DNA from: CBDBZX01 sp965213645
GTDB taxonomy: Bacteria > Deinococcota > Deinococci > Deinococcales > Trueperaceae
NCBI GenBank assembly: GCA_965213645.1
Contig: CBDBZX010000002.1
Coordinates: 1,674,001-1,738,000, forward strand
DNA length: 64,000 nt
Direction of reading: 5' to 3'
Shown here: in pieces, positions 41,664-49,321 of the stretch
Position numbering within the stretch: position 1 is the first letter of the stretch
How the letters are laid out: each line of letters begins with the position of its first letter
Notes under the pieces: generated by a model
Told to the model about the DNA's origin: nothing
Seen by the model: the letters and a program-made list of their open reading frames with translations, nothing else
Database searches by the model: none
Made by a program: the position numbers and the translations under genes

Positions 41664-42542
41664 GTGAACTTTAGACTGAACTTTAGAAACCGCAAGAGAC
41701 GCTTTCTTCTTAGACTCTGGCTAGGTACGGGGTTATTCTACGCCTGTCTAGCCCTCTTCTGGCTATCGGCTGGGTCAGGGGCGCGTCCGGCAGTGGACGT
41801 TTTGGGGTTTTCAGCCGACGCGCCCTACCATAGTGTCGAAGAGGTCGTCGCCCAAAACCGCACGCAGCTCTTGCACGTGAGCACCGCACCGCCTGAAGCT
41901 GAAGCGCTCTTACCCGACTTGGTGGCGCATCCGCCGAGCGACTTGGGTCTGGTGGGCTCGAGAGACGCAGGCACGCTCCGCCTCAAGTTCACCACTCGCT
42001 TCAGCAATCAGGGCGTGGGACCCTTAGAGGTCAGAGCTGAGGGGGAAGGGGAAGATAGCGACGGGGCGCGGCTCTTACAAGTCGTCTACAGCGCCGACCC
42101 GGACGCGCCGCTCGGTGAGCGTGCCGAGGTCGGACAGTTCACCTTCGAGCAGCAGCACGGCCATCTTCATATCGACACGTTCGCCCGCTACGAATTGTGG
42201 TCAGTTGACGAGAACGATGACTTACAAGAAGCCCTCGTCTCCAACCCCAAGGTGGGCTTTTGTCTCATCGACGCCGAAATCCTCGAGCCCGAAGTGACTT
42301 CTAAAGACACGCAAGTCTACTGGGGCTGCCGCAGTGAGGTGCAGGGGCTCTCACCGGGCTGGGGCGACGTGTACACCGCGCAGCTCGCCGTGCAAGACTT
42401 AAACGTCAGCGGGCTCCCTGACGGGCGCTACGCGCTGGTCAACGTCATCAACTACCAGGAGAAGCTCTTAGAGAGCGACTACGCCAACAACCGGGCTTGG
42501 GTTTACTTGACGATAGAAGCGGGCAGGATAGGGCTCGAGTAG
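41664..42542 (+). CDS. Lysyl-oxidase-domain protein, membrane anchored or secreted
   Basis: A 292-residue protein. After a basic start (NFRLNFRNRKRRFLLRLW) a hydrophobic segment of about 22 residues forms a signal anchor. The remainder resembles the lysyl oxidase domain: LPDLVAHPPSDLGL, FTTRFSNQGVGPLEVRA, a His cluster QQHGHLHIDTFARYELW in the place of the copper-binding His, FCLIDAEILEP, YWGCRSEVQGLSPGWGDVYTAQLAVQDL and VINYQEKLLESDYANN. Animal relatives oxidise lysine side chains of matrix proteins; bacterial members are little studied. GGAGAGGG lies 5 nt before GTG 41664, better than the upstream opening at 41613. Confidence 0.78.
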   Translation: MNFRLNFRNRKRRFLLRLWLGTGLFYACLALFWLSAGSGARPAVDVLGFSADAPYHSVEEVVAQNRTQLLHVSTAPPEAEALLPDLVAHPPSDLGLVGSRDAGTLRLKFTTRFSNQGVGPLEVRAEGEGEDSDGARLLQVVYSADPDAPLGERAEVGQFTFEQQHGHLHIDTFARYELWSVDENDDLQEALVSNPKVGFCLIDAEILEPEVTSKDTQVYWGCRSEVQGLSPGWGDVYTAQLAVQDLNVSGLPDGRYALVNVINYQEKLLESDYANNRAWVYLTIEAGRIGLE

Positions 42543-42601
42543 CTACAAACCTAAGAGAAGGTGTTCTCGAGCGTCTGCCACAACATGAGGTGCGGATTGT
42601 T

Positions 42602-43606
42602 CTACGCGGCCCTGACCCTCTCACGCACCTCAACCCCGACGTGCTTAACGATAAAGGCCGCTAGGTCCGCTAGCGTACTCAGCTTGACGACTTCCGCGCG
42701 AAGTGCGGCTGCGTTCGGAAAAGAAGCAAAGTAGCGGATAAGCTGACCGCGAAAAGGGACGACGCCACGCCCACTGCTGTGTTCTCTACGATCTGCACTG
42801 TCATGCTCTGTGCCATGCCAAGCGGTGAACATCTCAGCGTGCCGATAGGCGGTGCGAGCGACCTCTTCAAAACTCGGCGCAGCCTTACCGCGCAACTCGG
42901 CGAAAATCCAGGGGCGGCCTAACGCGCCGCGCCCTATCATCACGCCTAGGCCCTGCGCCATGTAGCGCTCCGCTCGAGCTTTGCTCTGCACGTCACCTGA
43001 GCCGACCACAGGGATGTGCAACGTCTCGGCGACCTCTGCAATCTTCTCCCAATCCGCCTCGCCGCTATATTTTTGCGCGGCGGTGCGCCCGTGAATAGTA
43101 ACGAGGGCCGCGCCCGCCTCTTGAGAGGCTAAAGCGACCTCTTGCGCGTTCACCTCGTCGTAGCCTAAGCGCATCTTCGCGCTGACGGGCACGGGTACAG
43201 CAGAAACGAGTTGCCGCACGATATCGGCGGCGCGTTCCGGGTCTTGCATCAGCTTAGAGCCGCAGGACTTACCCGTCACCTTTTTAACCGGGCAGCCCAT
43301 GTTGATGTCTAAAGCGACAGGCTGATACGTGTCGTAAAGGATGCGTCCACCCGCCGCCACAATCTCAGGCTCGCCGCCGAAGACCTGGATGACCAAGTCG
43401 GGCTCGCCGGGGTAGGGCTTGCCGATGTCGATGCCCTGCTTGTCGCCCTGCACAAGCGCTTTGGCGCTGACCATCTCGGTCACAGCCCACGCGCTGCCGT
43501 AGTCCCTACAGAGCTTACGGAAGGGCGCGTCGGTAAAGCCCGCCATCGGCGCGAGGATGGCGCGGTTTTGCTCGAGGCGAGAGGTGTAGAAGTTGGAGTC
43601 GGTCAT
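42602..43606 (-). CDS. dusB: tRNA-dihydrouridine synthase
   Basis: A 334-residue FMN enzyme reducing uridines of tRNA to dihydrouridine. Marks are ILAPMAGFTDAPFRKLCRDYG (FMN binding), DINMGCPVKKVTGKSCGSKLM with the catalytic Cys, VSAKMRLGYDE, ALVTIHGRTAAQKYSG and VVGSGDVQSKARAERYMAQGLGVMIGRGALGRPW. The DusB subgroup is the best match. The frame is open to 43660, but ATG 43606 with TATCCT 7 nt upstream fits family N-termini. Nucleotides upstream are rich in repeats. Confidence 0.93.
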   Translation of the reverse strand: MTDSNFYTSRLEQNRAILAPMAGFTDAPFRKLCRDYGSAWAVTEMVSAKALVQGDKQGIDIGKPYPGEPDLVIQVFGGEPEIVAAGGRILYDTYQPVALDINMGCPVKKVTGKSCGSKLMQDPERAADIVRQLVSAVPVPVSAKMRLGYDEVNAQEVALASQEAGAALVTIHGRTAAQKYSGEADWEKIAEVAETLHIPVVGSGDVQSKARAERYMAQGLGVMIGRGALGRPWIFAELRGKAAPSFEEVARTAYRHAEMFTAWHGTEHDSADRREHSSGRGVVPFRGQLIRYFASFPNAAALRAEVVKLSTLADLAAFIVKHVGVEVRERVRAA

Positions 43607-43613
43607 AGTGATT

Positions 43614-43619
43614 AGGATA
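43614..43619 (-). promoter_or_regulatory. -10 box TATCCT of dusB, leaderless type
   Basis: TATCCT, 7 nt, then ATG 43606. Confidence 0.5.
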
Positions 43620-43639
43620 TCAGGCTGCTTAGAAGCTAG

Positions 43640-43833
43640 AAAGTGATGAGTTGAAAGCAATGAGCAATGAGTCTAAAGCCTTTTATACCGTTTCCGGGTA
43701 ATTCCTACGGGAATTACCCCGAGCGGAGCGAGTTGAAAAGACTACGGATTCCGATGATTACGGAATCAACGACGAAGGGGTTTATGCAGTAATCAATCGG
43801 AATCCGTATTACTCATTGCTCATTGCTCGTTCC
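43640..43833. repeat. Intergenic repeat, family B, copy 2, with nested hairpins
   Basis: Starts with GAGTTGAAAGCAATGAG and ends with CTCATTGCTCATTGCTCG, so the outer ends are inverted copies. Inside are GGGTAATTCC/GGAATTACCC (43696-43719) and a 19-bp stem with one bulge, 43743-43761 with 43789-43808 (core TACGGATTCCGAT/ATCGGAATCCGTA). It fills the gap between the dipeptidase stop and dusB. Confidence 0.75.
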
Positions 43834-44880
43834 TCATTGCTCCTTAGGTAAAGCCCGCCGCAAAAAGCGCAGCCAGTTCTGACCTAAGAAGCCTTCTCTG
43901 ACCTCTTCGGGAACAGCGTCACCTAGTTTGACGAAGTCGAGGGCGCTCGAGACCTCTGCTGGCACGTCCGGTACGCCAAACCCCCCGTCAAAATCGCTCC
44001 CAATCGCCACGCGCTCCCACCCGACAAGCCCGGCGATATGTTCAGCGTGGCGGCGCACATCTCGCAGGGTTGTCTCCTCTTTGCGCGAGTTCTGTGTCAC
44101 GCCCGTTCGCAAAAAAGGATTGGCGATCACCAGACCCACCACCGCGTCACGCTCGGCGAGCGCTAGGAGCATGTCGTCCGAGAGGTGGCGGTCAGTCGAG
44201 ACGAGCGCTCTGGCGTTGCTGTGGCTCGCAATCACAGAGATCGGGGTGAGGTCCATCGCACCCCAAAAGCTCTCTTCGGAGAGGTGGCTCACATCCAGCG
44301 TCACGTTCGTCTCGTTCATCGCTTGGATGAGTTGGGTGCCCAAATCGGTAAGAGGTCCGGGCGCTTTCGTGCCGCCTGCGTAGCGCGTGCGCTGCCACGC
44401 TGGGCCGACGATGCGCAGCCCTCGCTTGACCCACTCGTCAAGGTCGTCCGGCGTGCGCAAGGGGTCAGCGTTTTCCATCAGCAGAACGACGCCGATGGGG
44501 TTCTCCGCGCTATCCGCTGCCAGGTGATCGTTCAAGTCGCTCAGGGTGCGCAAGATGCGCACTTCGCCCGCCTCTTCCCAACGCTCGTAAAGCTCTAGTT
44601 GCGCCAAGCCGAGCTTCCTCGCCTCCTCGGGCGTTTCGTAGACCTTGCCCTCCAACGTACCTTTTCCTCCTAAAGATTTTGCGTCCGCTGGTCTCACAAA
44701 AATCGTACCGAAAACGATTCGAAGGGCGGCGCGGCGCAGTTCGGGCAGGGTGACGAGCGCGGTTTTGTCCTGAGTACGGCGCAGTTCCTCCAAGGGGCGC
44801 GTGAGGTCGCGCCCTGCGGCGAGGACGTTGTAAGCGAGGTCGAGGTGTCCGTCGATAAGGAGAGCAGGCTGAGAGGGCAT
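43834..44880 (-). CDS. Membrane-dipeptidase family (M19) peptidase
   Basis: A 348-residue M19 metallopeptidase, related to renal dipeptidase. Zinc-site motifs are LIDGHLDLAYN (His12, Asp14), the bridging Glu in VVLLMENADP, DVSHLSEESFWG, VIASHSNARAL and VAIGSDFDGGFG. No signal peptide is visible from the chosen start, so it is cytoplasmic and probably cleaves dipeptides or related amides. ATG 44880 has TAAACT 5 nt upstream and gives the family N-terminus; the frame is open to 44976 with an unrelated extension. Confidence 0.9.
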   Translation of the reverse strand: MPSQPALLIDGHLDLAYNVLAAGRDLTRPLEELRRTQDKTALVTLPELRRAALRIVFGTIFVRPADAKSLGGKGTLEGKVYETPEEARKLGLAQLELYERWEEAGEVRILRTLSDLNDHLAADSAENPIGVVLLMENADPLRTPDDLDEWVKRGLRIVGPAWQRTRYAGGTKAPGPLTDLGTQLIQAMNETNVTLDVSHLSEESFWGAMDLTPISVIASHSNARALVSTDRHLSDDMLLALAERDAVVGLVIANPFLRTGVTQNSRKEETTLRDVRRHAEHIAGLVGWERVAIGSDFDGGFGVPDVPAEVSSALDFVKLGDAVPEEVREGFLGQNWLRFLRRALPKEQ

Positions 44881-44885
44881 AACGC

Positions 44886-44891
44886 AGTTTA
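44886..44891 (-). promoter_or_regulatory. -10 box TAAACT of the dipeptidase gene, leaderless type
   Basis: TAAACT, 5 nt, then ATG 44880. Confidence 0.55.
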
Positions 44892-44992
44892 CCGGTTGTC
44901 GCGCACTTCGAGTATTCAACGAAGCTAGCGAGACTCGCTGAGTCTCGCTAGCTTCGTCGGACGCATCACTGCACACGTTTATTAGAGAGGGG

Positions 44993-44998
44993 TATACT
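44993..44998 (+). promoter_or_regulatory. -10 box TATACT upstream of a GNAT gene
   Basis: TATACT, 8 nt, then TTG 45007. Divergent from the dipeptidase promoter about 100 bp away; the gap between holds an inverted repeat around GCTAGCGAGACTC. Confidence 0.6.
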
Positions 44999-45006
44999 AG
45001 GCTAAC

Positions 45007-45534
45007 TTGAAAGACAGCGCTAAATTATCTCCGAAGGGAGTTCTTGTGCACACTGCTGTAGCCAACATGTCATTACGTCCTGCCGCTTTAGCCGATGCTG
45101 AGCGCATTTTTGACGTATACAGCCAGTCGCCGAGCTACTTTGAGATTATCTCTATCCCGTTCCCGACCTTAGAAGAGGTCAAACGCGAACTCGAGGCTGC
45201 GGCCCAAGACCCCAAGCGCTATACTGAGCTGATGACGACTCGAGAGGGGGAGTGCGAGCGCGTGGTGGGCTACCTCGACTACAAGCTCGACTACCCCGAG
45301 GCGGGTGACGCCACCGTGAACCTCTTGCTGATCCCTGAAACGCTCCAGAGTAGAGGCTACGGACGCCTCTGCATCAGCGAGTTGGAAACGAAACTCAAAG
45401 GGCGTGCCACGCGCATTTTAGCGAGTATCTACGGGCGTAACCCGAGAGCGGAGCAGTTTTGGCGCTCGCTCGGCTACACCTTTGCGATCGACGCGAAGCC
45501 GATTTTGGACTGGTACGCCAAAGCGCTCGATTAG
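45007..45534 (+). CDS. GNAT-family N-acetyltransferase
   Basis: A 155 to 175-residue acetyltransferase, depending on start. The acetyl-CoA motif region is VNLLLIPETLQSRGYGRLCISELETKL (with SRGYGR as the Q/RxxGxG/A element), followed by ILASIYGRNPRAEQFWRSLGYTF. Three starts compete: TTG 45007 (8 nt after TATACT, leaderless), GTG 45046 (AAGGGAG upstream), and ATG 45067, which gives the family-like MSLRPAALADAERIF. Substrate unknown. Single gene, followed by a dispersed repeat. Confidence 0.82.
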   Translation: MKDSAKLSPKGVLVHTAVANMSLRPAALADAERIFDVYSQSPSYFEIISIPFPTLEEVKRELEAAAQDPKRYTELMTTREGECERVVGYLDYKLDYPEAGDATVNLLLIPETLQSRGYGRLCISELETKLKGRATRILASIYGRNPRAEQFWRSLGYTFAIDAKPILDWYAKALD

Positions 45535-45589
45535 TCGGTGGAGCGCGTTACCCTGATTTTTAGCAAACCAGTCTTCAGTACACTGTCAG

Positions 45590-45770
45590 CTAAATAATGA
45601 ACCATGTCATTCTGAGCGAAACGAAGTGGAGTCGAAGAATCTCTGACTTTGCTGACTCCTCTAACGGAGAATGGAAGACGAGACCCTTCGACAAGCAAGA
45701 CTTCGTCCGACTTCGTGAACAGGGTGACAACAGTGTCGCAAAACTTACCTGACGGTGTATTCAGTTTAAG
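45590..45770 (+). repeat. Dispersed repeat, family A, copy 3
   Basis: Contains ATGTCATTCTGAGCGAAACG, GTCGAAGAATCTCTGACTTT, GAGACCCTTCGACAAGCAAG, TTCGTGAACAGGGTGACAAC and CAGTGTCGCAAAACTTACC. The first part is the reverse complement of 29775-29800 and the last part of 29628-29650; the end matches 39390-39430. The remaining gap to 45934 has no gene I can support. Confidence 0.8.
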
Positions 45771-45934
45771 CTGTGTTGACACCCCGAGAAGCGTAGCGCA
45801 AATACCTAAAGGGCATGGCTATGCGCCCCGGTTAAACCTTTTTTGCTCTTTGCTTCCTACTTCTCGCTCTTTACTTCTTACCTCTTCCACACGACACGCT
45901 GTAAGACGAGTCAAGGTTGGACTGTCTACAAACC

Positions 45935-46585
45935 CTAATCTTTGGCAAAGCCCTGCTGCCGCGCCCACACCACGACTTCGGCCCTCGAGTGCAAGTTGAG
46001 CTTGTCGTAGATGCGGCTGATGTAGTTGCGCACGGTCTGTTCAGCCAACGTGTATTCGTCGGCGATGCGCTTGTTGTCCCAGCCTTGCGCAATACCCACC
46101 AACATCTCCTCTTCACGCCGCGTCAGGTCAAACGCGGCGCTCTTTTCGTTCGACTTATCACTCGTGCGCCACTCGAACATCTTTTGCGCAACGGAGCGGC
46201 TAAACCAGGTGCCGCCGCCATGAATCGTCGCAATGGCGCTCATCAGCGCTTCAGCCGCCTCGTCCTTGAGCAGATAGCCGTCGATGCCCGCGCCCATCAG
46301 CCCGCGAATATAGGTGTCGTCGTCGTACGCGGTGAGGATCAGGATTTTGACCTCTGCGCAGTGTTCGCGGGTGTAAGCAATCGTTTCTAAAGGAGAGGGG
46401 CCAGGCATACTCAGGTCGAGCAGCATCAGATCGGGACGCAGCGCGGAGCACATCTGCTGGGCTTCGTTGCCGTCCGTCGCCTCGCCGATCAGCTCGACAC
46501 CGGGCTCGTTCGCTAAGGTCGCGCGAACGCCGGAGCGCACCAGCGGATGGTCGTCCGCGAGCAGTACTCGTATCGTTTTAGCCAT
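45935..46585 (-). CDS. NarL/FixJ-family response regulator
   Basis: A 216-residue two-component regulator. Receiver domain 1-120: acidic pocket Asp11-Asp12, phospho-acceptor Asp57 in LMLLDLSMPG, Thr in LTAYDDD and Lys in GYLLKDEA. LuxR-type helix-turn-helix at 150-210: LTRREEEMLVGIAQGWDNKRIADEYTLAEQTVRNYISRIYDKLNLHSRAEVVVWA. GAGGAG precedes ATG 46585. The only sensor kinase nearby is encoded at 49321-51189 on the other strand and is of the DegS/NarX type that pairs with such regulators, so they are likely partners. Confidence 0.92.
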   Translation of the reverse strand: MAKTIRVLLADDHPLVRSGVRATLANEPGVELIGEATDGNEAQQMCSALRPDLMLLDLSMPGPSPLETIAYTREHCAEVKILILTAYDDDTYIRGLMGAGIDGYLLKDEAAEALMSAIATIHGGGTWFSRSVAQKMFEWRTSDKSNEKSAAFDLTRREEEMLVGIAQGWDNKRIADEYTLAEQTVRNYISRIYDKLNLHSRAEVVVWARQQGFAKD

Positions 46586-46839
46586 GATTCTCCTCGTATT
46601 AGATATTGAGCTAACTCTATTCAGAAATACCTTTAAAGGTATGTTAATGCTATTTTACACGGTTCCAGCGGCTTAGGTAGACTGCGTTTTGTCCGCTGAT
46701 ACACCGTTAATACACCGCGCTAAAGAATATTACTGACGGAAGCGCAAAATCTATGAGTTTTTTCACGCATCTTTTAGCAGTTCCAAAACATACTGAGACG
46801 GAGTGCCGCTTCTCCTGAAGGAGGGCTACGCAAACGGAA

Positions 46840-47190
46840 GTTTTGGCAACGCCAAAGATCTCAGCCTGTCAAGGCTAACGGGATTTCATCTCATAACGTG
46901 CGTGCTGCACAGCCTTATCTATAGTGAGCGTGTTGCTTCGTCGCCGTAGGTCCCCGAAAGGGGGCAGAACTACGTACACTCTGACCAGATGACTATAGTG
47001 CGTTGCGTGGACCTAGAACGCTCAAAGAGCGCGTCGCGTGGACCGCTCCGTCTCCCGCCGAAGGCGGAAGCCTACGGAACTAGCCCCAACGGGGCGGCCT
47101 TTGGCCGTACTATTGCTAGCCTTTGGGGCTAGTTCGCTCCCGCTAGCCGTACGTCGCGTGGACCGCTCCCACTAGCCTGTCCTCTAGGGG
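46840..47190. repeat. Repeat-rich gap with family A and D fragments
   Basis: The 46586-47198 gap has no supported gene. It holds GTGCGTGCTGC...TCTATAGTGAGCGTGT related to family D, the inverted family A piece GGTCCCCGAAAGGGGG (46941-46956), several copies of GCGTGGACCGCTCC, and GCC-rich inverted pairs (GGCCTTTGGCC, CTAGCCCCAACGGGGC). It looks like a nest of inserted repeats. Confidence 0.55.
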
Positions 47191-47198
47191 TGTACCTG

Positions 47199-47960
47199 CT
47201 ATTTGTTGTGCGTCTTTTTGATGTGTCTTTGCAGACTTTCGCGGAGCGTAAAACGTACCAAGTGGCCTTGACAGACCTCGAGCACCTCAGCGTTCACTTT
47301 AACCCCGTCCTGATGCACCCCAGCAGCCACGCACAGACAGCCGCGCTCGCTTATCCCTTGGGCTATACCTGAGATGACCTCGCCGCCGCGCACCACCTCG
47401 ACCTCTTGGGCGTACAGCAGATCAAAAGGCGCGTAAGCCTCAGCTAAAGCGGACGACGAGAACAGCGCTAAACCGACCTGCATCCCCTCTAACACCACCG
47501 CGTGAACCCCCGCTAAGTCCCACCCTCGAAGACCTACCGCGCCCGCCGGAACCTCGTTATTTACGTTGACGCCGACGCCGATGAGGAGGTGCTGACGGGT
47601 GTACTCGAGCAGCACCCCCGCCAACTTCTTCTGGCGGTAAAAGAGGTCGTTGGGCCACTTGATACCGACTTTGACCCCGTAGCGCGGCAAGGTCTGAGCG
47701 AGGCCCACGGCAATGGAGGCAGACGCTTTGGACAAGGGGGTTACACCGGGTAAATAGACCGCGAGCGTTTGGTAGCTGCCGCCCACAGCGCTCTGCCAGT
47801 CGCGCGTTCTCCTGCCGCGCCCGAGCGTCTGCGCCTCGGCGCGGAGCACCAGACCGTGCACGCGCTCGCCTGCTAAAAGCCGCGCTTTCATGAGGTCTTG
47901 GGTCGAGGTGACGACGCCGAGCTGTTCGATTTTAAGAGGTAAGGTTGAGAAGTCGCTCAT
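47199..47960 (-). CDS. birA: Biotin-[acetyl-CoA-carboxylase] ligase
   Basis: A 253-residue biotin protein ligase that makes biotinyl-AMP and transfers biotin to the carboxyl carrier protein. Marks are VTSTQDLMKARLLAG, the biotin/ATP loop AQTLGRGRRTRDWQSAVGG, GIKWPNDLFYRQKKLAGVLLE and LIGVGVNVNN. There is no N-terminal helix-turn-helix, so it is a group I ligase without repressor function. A C-terminal SH3-like segment is present (VVRGGEVISGIAQGISERGCL). Single gene. Confidence 0.93.
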   Translation of the reverse strand: MSDFSTLPLKIEQLGVVTSTQDLMKARLLAGERVHGLVLRAEAQTLGRGRRTRDWQSAVGGSYQTLAVYLPGVTPLSKASASIAVGLAQTLPRYGVKVGIKWPNDLFYRQKKLAGVLLEYTRQHLLIGVGVNVNNEVPAGAVGLRGWDLAGVHAVVLEGMQVGLALFSSSALAEAYAPFDLLYAQEVEVVRGGEVISGIAQGISERGCLCVAAGVHQDGVKVNAEVLEVCQGHLVRFTLRESLQRHIKKTHNK

Positions 47961-47989
47961 AACTGTAGACCTATAGCAGTTTCACTTAT

Positions 47990-48095
47990 CGTTGCACCAC
48001 TTCTCCGCAGATATCATCCCTTTAAGTACGTGTCAGACAACACTCTTTCTAGTGAGGGTGTAGCCGACCAGATGATACCTGCTACAGTGTACGGC
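47990..48095 (+). repeat. Dispersed repeat, family D, copy 1
   Basis: About 100 bp ending in GACCAGATGATACCTGCTA (48067-48085), present also at 56150-56168 with similar flanking words (CCGCAG, TCATCCCT, GTGTAGC). Both copies lie upstream of a plus-strand gene. Confidence 0.7.
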
Positions 48096-48231
48096 ACACG
48101 CTGGGCGGAGGCTCGAGTCGCCCGCGTTTCGCTCACCTCTTCGGGCCTAATCTCAACTCTGGTGGGTCGGTTAAGCCGTGTCAGCCCCGCGCACTGCTTC
48201 AAAGGATGCATTGGCGGCCTAAGGATGAGGA

Positions 48232-48237
48232 TATAGT
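48232..48237 (+). promoter_or_regulatory. -10 box TATAGT, leaderless type
   Basis: TATAGT, 6 nt (GGAGCG), then ATG 48244. GGAG is too close to the ATG for a normal Shine-Dalgarno site. Confidence 0.65.
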
Positions 48238-48243
48238 GGAGCG

Positions 48244-48849
48244 ATGAGCCCGCCTTTACCTCTTAGCTACGGGCGCGTGATCCTCAAGCCGCTCGCTGAG
48301 CTAGAGCAAGACGCTTGGCGGCGCGTCTACGAACACTTCCGCGACCCCGAAATCGCCCACTTGAACGGCACCCCGCCCAGCCGAATGCCTCTGTGGTTAC
48401 TCAAACGCATCCTCAAAGCCGACAGCCGCAGGAGTGACCGCGCGACGTTCGGCATCTTCGACGTGACCCACGCTTCAGAAGGCGCTTACATCGGCACGAT
48501 AGAACTCTACGACATCAAGCGCACCGAAGCGACGTTAGGCATCATCATCGGTGAGCGTTCACACTGGAACAAGGGATTTGGTCCAGAGGCGATTCAGGCG
48601 ATTTTGGCGTACGCCTTTGAGGAGCTTTGCTTGGAGCGCGTGACTTTAAGCACCTTTGAGGATAATCCACGGGCGCAGAGTTCCTTTAAGAAGGTCGGCT
48701 TTGTAGAGCGCCGCCGCGTAAGCGCTGGAAAAGGTCGGATTGATGTGCAGATGGAACTCAGAAGAGGTCGGTGGTTAGAGCAGCACGCCACTGTGGAGGA
48801 AACAGGTTCGGAAGAGATGAGTTCGGAAGAGACCAGAGCGAGTCGGTAG
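48244..48849 (+). CDS. RimJ/RimL-type GNAT acetyltransferase
   Basis: A 201-residue acetyltransferase of the RimJ/RimL group, which typically acetylate protein N-termini or antibiotics. Marks are EHFRDPEIAHLNGTPPSRM, IGTIELYDIKRTEATLGIIIGERSHWNKGFGPEAIQAILAYAF (acetyl-CoA site with the NKGFGPEA loop) and VTLSTFEDNPRAQSSFKKVGFVERRR. A 35-residue acidic and Ser/Thr-rich tail is extra. ATG 48244 follows TATAGT by 6 nt. Substrate unknown. Confidence 0.88.
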   Translation: MSPPLPLSYGRVILKPLAELEQDAWRRVYEHFRDPEIAHLNGTPPSRMPLWLLKRILKADSRRSDRATFGIFDVTHASEGAYIGTIELYDIKRTEATLGIIIGERSHWNKGFGPEAIQAILAYAFEELCLERVTLSTFEDNPRAQSSFKKVGFVERRRVSAGKGRIDVQMELRRGRWLEQHATVEETGSEEMSSEETRASR

Positions 48850-48857
48850 TGCGCAAA

Positions 48858-48975
48858 TAGCAATGAGTTAAAAGCAATCCAGTCGAGCTGGTGTATGGAA
48901 ATTCTCGCGTAGCGAACGGACGGTGAGCAACGAGTCTAAAGTCCTCCACTCATTGCTCGGTACTCATTGCTAAGC
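48858..48975. repeat. Intergenic repeat, family B, copy 3
   Basis: Contains CAATGAGTTAAAAGCAATCC, CAGTCGAGCTGG, GCGAACGGACGGTGAGCAAC and CTCATTGCTCGGTACTCATT, the same parts in the same style as copy 1 near 3050-3180 (there in reverse complement) and copy 2 near 43640. Confidence 0.7.
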
Positions 48976-49018
48976 CCTCACTGTAAACCCTCGAGAGGTT
49001 CTAAAGAACCACAAATCG

Positions 49019-49024
49019 TATAGT
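49019..49024 (+). promoter_or_regulatory. -10 box TATAGT, leaderless type
   Basis: TATAGT, 6 nt, then ATG 49031 of the small membrane protein that heads the kinase operon. Confidence 0.65.
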
Positions 49025-49030
49025 GAGGCT

Positions 49031-49321
49031 ATGTCTAAACGCTCGAGAAAACAGCGCAAAGCGTCCCAGGCCGAGTCGAAAGAGGCGCGTCGTTTAACAG
49101 CAGGCAAGCTCCTCCGCTTGTTCCTCAAATCCTTAGCGTTCGCCCTTTTGGTCGCGCTCATCGTGTTCGTTTTGGAACTAGTGGGCCTCTCAGTCACGCA
49201 AAACTTCTGGGTGCAACTGCTCATCATGTTGGCGGTCTATATCCCCTTTTATCCCTTTATCATGAGCGAATTTCGGCCTAAGCGGGAGGCTCAACCCTCA
49301 GGTAAGAGCAGGAGCAAATAG
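49031..49321 (+). CDS. Small membrane protein upstream of the sensor kinase
   Basis: A 96-residue protein: a very basic N-terminus (KRSRKQRKASQAESKEARR), two membrane segments (about residues 34-53 and 58-78) and a basic tail. I do not recognise a family. Its stop codon overlaps the GTG start of the sensor kinase by one base, so the two are translationally coupled. This makes an accessory role in sensing plausible, but it is not shown by the sequence. Confidence 0.72.
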   Translation: MSKRSRKQRKASQAESKEARRLTAGKLLRLFLKSLAFALLVALIVFVLELVGLSVTQNFWVQLLIMLAVYIPFYPFIMSEFRPKREAQPSGKSRSK

